Shown here one piece after another: positions 15,016-18,847 of a stretch of 18,847 nucleotides of DNA. The number at the start of each line of letters is the position of its first letter. Position 1 is the stretch's first letter. Made by a program: the position numbers and the translations under genes. The stretch covers positions 1-18,847 of the forward strand of contig CALBTS010000791.1 of NCBI GenBank assembly GCA_937968035.1, read 5' to 3'. This stretch comes from an uncultured Methanomethylovorans sp. GTDB lineage: Archaea; Halobacteriota; Methanosarcinia; Methanosarcinales; Methanosarcinaceae. Below the pieces are notes generated by a model, which was not told the origin of the DNA, searched no databases, and was given only the letters and a program-made list of their open reading frames with translations.

Positions 15016-15639
15016 ATGATGCAGGTTCTTACAAATCCTCGAGAATTCTTTGAGAATAAAATTAAAGAGGATCCAGATTTCAAGCAACCACTGATGATCA
15101 TTGGGGCAATGGCCGTAATATCGGCTATCAGTGCTTACATAATAGCAAGCAAGCTGATAGGAAACCTGCCAAGTGATATGGCATCCGTTGCACAGATAGG
15201 TGCTGCCATAGGAGCAATATTTGCCATCATATCCGTGTTCATTATGTGGTTGGTATACAGTGGCATATTTTATGGCATCTCATTGGTTTTGAGTGGACAG
15301 GGAACTTTCAAGAGGGTCTGTGAGTTTGTTGCCTATGGGTTCCTGCCTTCGATCCTGGGATCCGTGTTAAGCCTTGTATTGACAAGCAAAGCTTATTCTT
15401 CACTCGATCTTTCCGTGCAAGATCCCGCTCTTCTTGAAAAAGCCATGTTCTCTGACCCTTACATAATGGCTTCCACTGTCATAGGAATACTCCTGACCTT
15501 GTGGAGTGCGAACATATGGATATTTGCCATGATGCATGCCAGAAACCTTACAGTTAAGAATGCTCTTATCACTGTGGGAGTGCCAATGGGATTGTACGTG
15601 ATCTATATGATCTATACGTTACTTCAGGCACTAAGTTAA
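15016..15639 (+). CDS. YIP1-family integral membrane protein b
   Basis: 207 aa, a close paralogue of YIP1 protein a along its full length. It has an N-terminal MMQVLTNPREFFENKIKED, about five hydrophobic helices, RVCEFVAYGFLPSILGS, TLWSANIWIFAMMHARNLTVKNALITVG and a C-terminal GLYVIYMIYTLLQA. AGAGG lies before the ATG at 15016. The stop codon is followed after 1 base by the ATG of the surface-protein gene, so translation is coupled. The two YIP1 proteins could form a hetero-oligomer. No catalytic residues are apparent. Confidence 0.87.
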   Translation: MMQVLTNPREFFENKIKEDPDFKQPLMIIGAMAVISAISAYIIASKLIGNLPSDMASVAQIGAAIGAIFAIISVFIMWLVYSGIFYGISLVLSGQGTFKRVCEFVAYGFLPSILGSVLSLVLTSKAYSSLDLSVQDPALLEKAMFSDPYIMASTVIGILLTLWSANIWIFAMMHARNLTVKNALITVGVPMGLYVIYMIYTLLQALS

Positions 15640-15640
15640 C

Positions 15641-16864
15641 ATGAAAAACGAAAATGATATCATGAGAACGATCATATTTCTCTTTATTTTACTGACCGTT
15701 TTCTTGCCTTGTGCAAGTGCCGATACCGAGATCCGTCCCACTATCACAGTGAACTATTCAGTCGAACCTGGAGTATTCATGCCAGGAGATACGGGTACAG
15801 TAACTGTGGAACTCAGGAACATGGCTTCAGGTGAGGTATACGTTCAGGAGGATGACGAGACATTCGATATGAATGCCTACATCGCAAGTGCAACCCTTAA
15901 GGGTAATAAGGGAATTAAGATCCTGGATGGAAGACAGACAAATGTTGGGTTACTGGGGCCAGGGGATTACATCCGGCTCACTTTCAACATAAAGGCGAAC
16001 GAGAGTGCTGCCAATGGCATGCACTTCCTGGAACTGGAAGTTGTGGGAGGCAGCGACATGTACAACCTCAACTACAGGATACCGGTAAAAGTTGATAACA
16101 GGGATCTGAAGATAATTGTATCCGATATGCCTCCCACCCTCATGAAAGAATATTCAACTGTGAATGTGGAAGTCGTGAACTTAAGACCCAATGACATTAC
16201 AGGTGTTATTGTCACTCCGGAAGGAAATGATATTACGTTCTTTCCGGCTAATGTCTTTGTAGGTACCATCAATGAGGGAAATAAATCCACAGCAACGTTC
16301 ACCCTGAACTCCATGACATCCAAGAATGGCAACAAAGAGATGCAATTCTCTGCTACATATTTCAATGGAGACAACCCGCATATCTCATCCGGTACGAGCT
16401 ACAACGTTGAAGTGGTGGATCAGTATGCGCTTATACTGTCAGCCTTAGAGGTAGAAAGAATAGGAAATACATATAGCATCACAGGAGATATAAACAATTT
16501 TGGAACAACCGATGCAAAGAATGTCATGATCTCAGTGACGGAAACGGAAAACATCACACCTGTGCAACCGTATGAAAAATACTTTGTAGGCACTCTGGAA
16601 AGTGATGATTTCAGCAGTTTTGAGCTGTCTGCGTCCACACAGGGAAACAATGTAGAAAAAATACCCTTGCTAATTGAGTTCAGAAATACTAACAATGCCT
16701 ATGCATACATAAATGAGGACATTGTACTCCACAAAGGAACGCTGCCTGCTCCCAGCAATAGTGGAGGAACACGATTCGTTATGATCGTTCTTGTTGCTGT
16801 CATATCTATTGCAGTGCTGGGCGTTATAGCATATTCATGGAAGAAACGGAAGATATCAGAATGA
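15641..16864 (+). CDS. COG1361-type extracellular beta-sandwich protein with C-terminal anchor (plus module)
   Basis: 407 aa (400 if the ATG at 15662 is used; that start leaves a cleaner signal peptide). The signal peptide ends near PCASADT. The extracellular part carries repeated Ig-like sandwich segments such as GVFMPGDTGTVTVELRN, GPGDYIRLTFNI, YRIPVKVDNRDLKI and a later NNFGTTDAKNV. A single C-terminal helix (about 378-399) precedes KKRK. It shares a core of about 180 residues with the minus-module protein, including E/G-VFMPGDTGT, SATLKG, LGPG and FVG, but has an extra sandwich domain near its C-terminus and lacks the N-terminal one. The stop overlaps the ATG of the ATPase gene (ATGA, 16861-16864). 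I infer a substrate- or envelope-binding partner of the adjoining transporter. Confidence 0.83.
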   Translation: MKNENDIMRTIIFLFILLTVFLPCASADTEIRPTITVNYSVEPGVFMPGDTGTVTVELRNMASGEVYVQEDDETFDMNAYIASATLKGNKGIKILDGRQTNVGLLGPGDYIRLTFNIKANESAANGMHFLELEVVGGSDMYNLNYRIPVKVDNRDLKIIVSDMPPTLMKEYSTVNVEVVNLRPNDITGVIVTPEGNDITFFPANVFVGTINEGNKSTATFTLNSMTSKNGNKEMQFSATYFNGDNPHISSGTSYNVEVVDQYALILSALEVERIGNTYSITGDINNFGTTDAKNVMISVTETENITPVQPYEKYFVGTLESDDFSSFELSASTQGNNVEKIPLLIEFRNTNNAYAYINEDIVLHKGTLPAPSNSGGTRFVMIVLVAVISIAVLGVIAYSWKKRKISE

Positions 16865-17562
16865 ACGGGGCATGTATGCAAGGTCCTATAGTCCAGCTCA
16901 CTGATGTGAAGAAGATCTATCATCTTGGAGCAAGCCAAATACATGCTCTTAACGGTGTCGATCTTTCGATCGAAAGAGGAGACTTTGTGACCATTATGGG
17001 GTCTTCCGGTTCAGGAAAATCCACAATGCTCAATCTCATTGGTTGCCTTGATCAACCCACGGAAGGCACCGTAAAGATCAATGGCACAGATCTTTCTCTT
17101 CTTAATGATGACCAGCTTACAGAAATACGCAGGAACAATATTGGTTTCATATTCCAGCAGTTCAATTTGATACCTACTCTCACTGCCGTGGAGAATGTTG
17201 AAATGCCTATGATATTCAGCGGGATCCCGGAACAAGAGCGCCGGAGAAGGGCAATGGAATTCTTGAGACGAGCAAACCTTGACGCAGAGTTTGCCGAACA
17301 CAAACCCAGTGAGCTTTCAGGAGGTCAGCAGCAAAGAGTTGCCATCGCCAGGGCACTGGCAAATTCCCCGCCTATCCTTTTGGCAGACGAGCCTACAGGA
17401 AATCTCGATACAAAGACCGGAAAAAGCGTAATGGATCTTCTCAGCGAGCTCAACTTACATGGAACTACCATCATAGTTGTCACACACGATCCAAAAATAG
17501 CAGCATATGCGAACACTAACATAGTTCTCAGGGACGGTGAGATCGTTGAAGCTTCAGAATAG
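16861..17562 (+). CDS. MacB/LolD-type ABC transporter ATPase (plus module)
   Basis: 233 aa from ATG 16861, which overlaps the stop of the surface-protein gene as ATGA; GGAAG lies upstream. The longer frame from 16837 only adds eight residues within that gene. An ATG at 16876 is also possible. Motifs: Walker A GSSGSGKST at 47-55, Q-loop Gln99 (FIFQQFNLIP), signature LSGGQQQR from 152, Walker B ILLADEP from 172, GNLD D-loop, switch His209 (VTHDP). It closely resembles the minus-module ATPase over its whole length. It is predicted to energise the single permease encoded 16 bases downstream. It ends with TAG. Confidence 0.92.
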   Translation: MNGACMQGPIVQLTDVKKIYHLGASQIHALNGVDLSIERGDFVTIMGSSGSGKSTMLNLIGCLDQPTEGTVKINGTDLSLLNDDQLTEIRRNNIGFIFQQFNLIPTLTAVENVEMPMIFSGIPEQERRRRAMEFLRRANLDAEFAEHKPSELSGGQQQRVAIARALANSPPILLADEPTGNLDTKTGKSVMDLLSELNLHGTTIIVVTHDPKIAAYANTNIVLRDGEIVEASE

Positions 17563-17578
17563 GTATTTCAAAGGTAAT

Positions 17579-18712
17579 ATGTACGCTGAACTAGCAAAAA
17601 GGAACCTCAAGAGGCACATGGCACGCACCGTCCTTGCAGCTGTGGGAATAATCATCGGAGTCATTGCAATTTCGTCCATGGGGATACTGGGAAACAGCCT
17701 GAAGCTGTCAGTATCCGATTCCCTGGGAGATGTGGGTAACGAGCTTCTGGTATATCCTGGGTTCGGAGAGGAGACGATAACTGAGAAGCAAGTAGAGAAG
17801 ATGCAGAAAGTTGCAGGTATAGAGAACCTGATACCTATCTATTCCAGCGCTTCAATGGCTGAATACAAGAACGAGGAAACCTACGCAAGCGTATATGGTA
17901 TCGAAAGCGATGATCTGCCCGGTCTTGCGCCGATAGAAGCAGGCCGTATGTACAAACGTGGGTCTTCTGATTGTGTGATAGGATCACAGCTTGCAGAGGA
18001 TCTCGAAGTCAATATTGGCGGAAAGATAACTATAGAAGATACAAAGTTCAGAGTAATAGGCATCCTGAAAGAACGCGGGATGGGCTTTGATATCAGCGCT
18101 GACAGTGCTGTTTTTATTGATGAACAGATGTTCACAAGGATCTATGAGGATACGGATGAAGGTTATAGTTATGCCATAATCCAGGTTGAGGACATCAACG
18201 AGATAGATACGGTCAAAGAGGACCTTGAGGAAAGGCTCAACAAGAAAGACGAAGAGGTGTTCGTACTTGCCACCAATACGATCCTTTCAAGCATTGATGA
18301 GATCTCCAGATACATTTCCCTGTTCCTGATGGGAATAAGCTCCATTTCCCTGCTTGTGGCAGGGGTGAGCATCCTCAATGTAATGCTCATGTCCACTATG
18401 GAGCGCACGCGGGAGATAGGCATAATGAAAGCAGTGGGAGCTTCAAGAAAAGATGTGCTCAAGATGTTCCTGCTGGAAGCACTGTTTCTGGGAACGGCTG
18501 CAAGCCTCATAGGAGGAATATTGAGTTTCGGAGGCGGATTCCTGATAACTGTGCTTATAATGAAGCAGGCATCTTACCTGTTTGCACCATCAAGCATGGC
18601 TTACATCATACTGGGTATTGTGTTCGGCATAATGACGGGTGTTGCAGGCGGGGTTTATCCTGCATGGAAAGCTGCTCAGATGAGACCGTTGGATGCATTG
18701 AGGCATGAGTAA
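17579..18712 (+). CDS. MacB-type ABC transporter permease (plus module)
   Basis: 377 aa from ATG 17579, preceded closely by AAAGGT. The longest frame starts with GTG at 17537 inside the ATPase gene; I prefer the ATG because MYAELAKRNLKRH is a typical start for archaeal permeases of this family. Helix 1 (about 18-37, LAAVGIIIGVIAISSMG), a MacB_PCD-type ectodomain (about 40-240), and three C-terminal helices with ERTREIGIMKAVG and VYPAWKAAQMRPLDALRHE. The ectodomain is shorter than those of permeases 1 and 2 and hard to align with them, so the two modules probably handle different substrates. With one permease gene, a homodimer is expected. Confidence 0.9.
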   Translation: MYAELAKRNLKRHMARTVLAAVGIIIGVIAISSMGILGNSLKLSVSDSLGDVGNELLVYPGFGEETITEKQVEKMQKVAGIENLIPIYSSASMAEYKNEETYASVYGIESDDLPGLAPIEAGRMYKRGSSDCVIGSQLAEDLEVNIGGKITIEDTKFRVIGILKERGMGFDISADSAVFIDEQMFTRIYEDTDEGYSYAIIQVEDINEIDTVKEDLEERLNKKDEEVFVLATNTILSSIDEISRYISLFLMGISSISLLVAGVSILNVMLMSTMERTREIGIMKAVGASRKDVLKMFLLEALFLGTAASLIGGILSFGGGFLITVLIMKQASYLFAPSSMAYIILGIVFGIMTGVAGGVYPAWKAAQMRPLDALRHE

Positions 18713-18721
18713 ATATAAAAC

Positions 18722-18847
18722 TCACTTTGCTTTCTTGGATTGCAGCTTCTGCCGAACTTTTTCGCCCGTAAGTTCCCGGATGGCATCTGCTGCCACCCAC
18801 CTGGCACTGATACTATCTGTTTGCTGCAATTCCTCTGCCAGTTCTAT
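18722..18847 (-). CDS. 3' end of a possible HEAT-repeat protein (cut by window edge)
   Basis: Only the last 41 codons are present, from the right edge to a TGA at 18722-18724. They read as two amphipathic helices (AEELQQTDSISARWVAADAI, then a Lys-rich end, GEKVRQKLQSKKAK). The pattern S-AR--AADAIREL-GE is typical of PBS-lyase/HEAT-like repeats, in which case this would be the C-terminus of such a protein. It converges on the permease gene with 9 bases between stops. The stretch is short, so the family call is tentative. Confidence 0.45.
   Translation of the reverse strand: MELAEELQQTDSISARWVAADAIRELTGEKVRQKLQSKKAK

Overview
The window looks like chromosomal DNA from a methanogenic archaeon of the Methanosarcinales (Methanosarcinaceae-like). 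The evidence is a secreted protein with a PGF-pre-PGF domain and a PGF-CTERM (archaeosortase-type) tail, LVIVD beta-propeller repeats, COG1361-type surface proteins with one C-terminal membrane anchor, YIP1-family membrane proteins, archaeal TATA-box-like promoters, Shine-Dalgarno sites and frequent TTG starts. Species-level placement is inference. I saw no RNA gene, CRISPR array, transposase or integrase.

Region 1 (about 1-4920, plus strand) encodes a two-gene surface-protease locus. A small membrane-anchored protein (209-757) is a free-standing copy of the region that precedes the protease domain in the next gene. That gene (807-4886, TTG start, 1359 aa) encodes a mosaic exoprotease: signal peptide, propeptide-like region, subtilisin/sedolisin-like catalytic domain with Glu where subtilisins have His, an FN3-like domain, a seven-repeat LVIVD propeller with a 42-residue period, a near-copy of the first FN3, a third FN3, a Gly/Ser linker, a PGF-pre-PGF domain and a PGF-CTERM tail. 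A perfect 10-bp hairpin follows the stop.

Region 2 (about 4921-9712) holds metabolic and transport genes. They are a DMT/EamA transporter (5286-6122), a convergent META-domain lipoprotein (minus), a second EamA transporter coupled to a PLP-dependent ornithine/lysine decarboxylase-like gene (about 7163-9360), and a convergent YbjQ/UPF0145 gene (minus). The second EamA and the decarboxylase suggest a diamine-forming enzyme paired with an exporter.

Region 3 (9770-18712) is two divergent MacB-type ABC transporter modules around a control region at about 14146-14303. The minus module, in transcription order, is ATPase, COG1361-type surface protein, permease 1, permease 2. The two permeases are a tandem duplication of identical length. 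The plus module is YIP1 protein a, YIP1 protein b, a COG1361-type surface protein homologous to the one in the minus module, ATPase, permease. Neither module shows a MacA-like fusion protein. The anchored extracellular proteins are the likely partners of the permease ectodomains, perhaps for export or for remodelling of the cell envelope. The right edge cuts into the 3' end of a minus-strand gene that looks like a HEAT-repeat protein.

Several starts were moved from the longest possible reading frame on the basis of Shine-Dalgarno sites, promoter position or alignment with a paralogue in the window. These are the decarboxylase (TTG 8182), permease 2 (TTG 10984), the minus ATPase (TTG 14145), YIP1a (ATG 14304), the plus ATPase (ATG 16861) and the plus permease (ATG 17579).
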